Part shown: one piece after another, positions 63,295-64,000 of the stretch
How the letters are laid out: each line of letters starts with the position of its first letter
How positions within the stretch are numbered: the first letter of the stretch is position 1
DNA from: JAZKFT01 sp040386335
GTDB taxonomy: Bacteria; Bacteroidota; Bacteroidia; Chitinophagales; Chitinophagaceae
Length of the DNA: 64,000 bases
Reading direction: 5' to 3'
NCBI GenBank assembly: GCA_040386335.1
Contig: JAZKFT010000027.1
Coordinates: 1-64,000 of the forward strand
Position numbers and translations under genes: made by a program
Notes under the pieces: generated by a model
The model's database searches: none
What the model saw: only the letters and a program-made list of their open reading frames with translations
Told to the model about the DNA's origin: nothing

Positions 63295-63894
63295 ATGAAA
63301 ATTATTTTAGCAGGGTTAGCACCAAAACTTCTTGACGCCTGGACTGAATTTTTTAGCGAGGCAGAAGATGTTGTTATCGTTGAAGCTGATATCACGACAA
63401 TAGACTGCGATGCAATGGTAAGCCCGGCAAATTCATTTGGTTTTATGGATGGTGGACTTGATCATGCATTATCTGAAAGATTTGGTTGGGATTTAGAAAA
63501 AAAGCTTCAAAAAATAATTAAAGAACTTCCGGAAGGAGAGTTGTTGGTTGGAAAAGCAATGCTTTTAGAAACAGGTGACAAAAAGGTTCCGTTCTTAATA
63601 TCTGCGCCGACAATGAGAATACCAACCAACTTCAATATTGACACGTCTGTCAACGCATATTTGGCCATGAAAGCCATTTTAATTAAAGCGAAAAGCGAAT
63701 TACAAATTTCATCTGTTGCTATTCCTGGACTTTGTACAGGAGTTGGCAGAATGCAACCAATGATTGCAGCCCGGCAAATGTTTCAGGCTTATAAAGAAAT
63801 TATCCTGGGACAAAAAATGGATTTTGCAACTTTTGGCGATGCTCAAAAATATCATTGGAATATAAATCCACAGGGAATGATTTGGACACATTGA
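63295..63894 (+). CDS. Macro-domain protein
   Basis: The 199-residue protein is essentially one macro domain: the D-rich strand VVIVEADITTIDCDAMVSPANSFGFMDGGLD, including the ADP-ribose-binding NSFGFMDGG turn, and a PGLCTGVGRM loop. Macro domains bind or hydrolyse ADP-ribose conjugates. It starts 20 nt after the S4 gene stop. An in-frame start at 63271 overlaps that stop. The gene is visibly AT-richer than its neighbours, which may point to transfer. It lies just before trmD. Confidence 0.85.
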   Translation: MKIILAGLAPKLLDAWTEFFSEAEDVVIVEADITTIDCDAMVSPANSFGFMDGGLDHALSERFGWDLEKKLQKIIKELPEGELLVGKAMLLETGDKKVPFLISAPTMRIPTNFNIDTSVNAYLAMKAILIKAKSELQISSVAIPGLCTGVGRMQPMIAARQMFQAYKEIILGQKMDFATFGDAQKYHWNINPQGMIWTH

Positions 63895-63920
63895 CCCTAA
63901 TCCCTAACCCCTAATCCCAA
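63895..63920 (+). repeat. CCCTAATCCCTAACCC run before trmD
   Basis: The text between the macro-domain stop and the trmD start is CCCTAATCCCTAACCCCTAA and onward. It is the C-rich class of polarised repeat run. Confidence 0.55.
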
Positions 63921-63923
63921 AAT

Positions 63924-64000
63924 ATGAGAATAGATATCATCACCGTTTTACCTGAACTGCTGCAAAGTCCCCTGAACCATAGCATGATGAAACGTGCACA
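63924..64000 (+). CDS. trmD: tRNA (guanine-N1)-methyltransferase, N-terminal part (runs off the window)
   Basis: Only the first 25 codons are present: MRIDIITVLPELLQSPLNHSM and onward. The start MRIDIITxxPE and the LxSPLxHSxxKRA pattern are characteristic of TrmD, which methylates G37 of tRNAs with CNN anticodons. The rest lies beyond position 64000. Confidence 0.85.
   Translation, partial: MRIDIITVLPELLQSPLNHSMMKRA

Noticed and set aside
63895..63920. Telomere-like TTAGGG/CCCTAA repeats as a replicon end
   Set aside because: The run is short and degenerate, and the same text occurs in many gaps on both strands inside ordinary gene context.

Overview
The window looks like chromosome of a Bacteroidota bacterium, most likely a member of the Chitinophagaceae. 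This placement is an inference from several things seen in the sequence: secreted proteins ending in type IX secretion (T9SS) type A sorting domains, SprB-type repeats, orphan DUF4249 and DUF4349 lipoproteins, a class II (B12-dependent) ribonucleotide reductase, start codons without clear Shine-Dalgarno sequences, and several upstream matches to the Bacteroidota promoter -7 element TAnnTTTG. No transposase, integrase, phage structural cluster, CRISPR array or rRNA operon was found. One tRNA (Glu, UUC) is present.

Layout. 0-3.7 kb: a minus-strand L-fucose uptake and oxidation operon (permease, mutarotase, lactonase-type amidohydrolase, aldo-keto reductase), divergent from a secreted CE15-type esterase. 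5.2-8.7 kb: tRNA-Glu, then gap, a lipoprotein gene and pgk. 8.7-12.9 kb: an accessory stretch with four copies of a ~156-bp REPIN/MITE-like element, an SH3-type secreted protein, an NHL-repeat protein, a small unknown gene and a peptidase E paralogue broken by one element copy. 12.9-20.6 kb: SDR, intact pepE, a small lipoprotein, cobalamin adenosyltransferase, a LolD-type ATPase, gatC, pdhA, a TPR membrane protein, ribH, a LutA-like protein and an EVE protein. 20.5-34.1 kb: an S74 tail-fibre-like surface protein with 279-nt internal repeats, lipoproteins, secreted hydrolases, an asparaginase-type Ntn hydrolase, a LytS/LytR-type two-component pair, trxB and a GEVED/T9SS protein. 34.2-51 kb: a 1713-residue repeat protein, a gene-poor kilobase, folB, a CBS-domain cysteine synthase, carA-aroQ, an SprB-repeat T9SS protein and a 964-residue beta-propeller protein. 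51-64 kb: DUF1801, nrdJ, a GH31 glycosidase, an AsmA-like protein, deoC, a SPOR protein, an M20 amidohydrolase, a lipoprotein, an S4 RNA-binding protein, a macro-domain protein and the start of trmD.

Functional links. The fucose operon, CE15 esterase and GH31 enzyme point to use of plant or algal polysaccharide sugars, although no SusC/SusD pair is visible. Cobalamin adenosyltransferase could supply the cofactor for NrdJ. Most remaining genes are housekeeping singletons.

Two non-coding patterns stand out. The first is the element family with palindromic ends that clusters at 8.7-12.9 kb and has disrupted a gene. The second is a genome-wide-looking habit of short-unit degenerate direct repeats in the gaps between genes. 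These runs tend to be C-rich on the coding strand just before starts (including AAATCAT runs before three starts) and G-rich just after stops.
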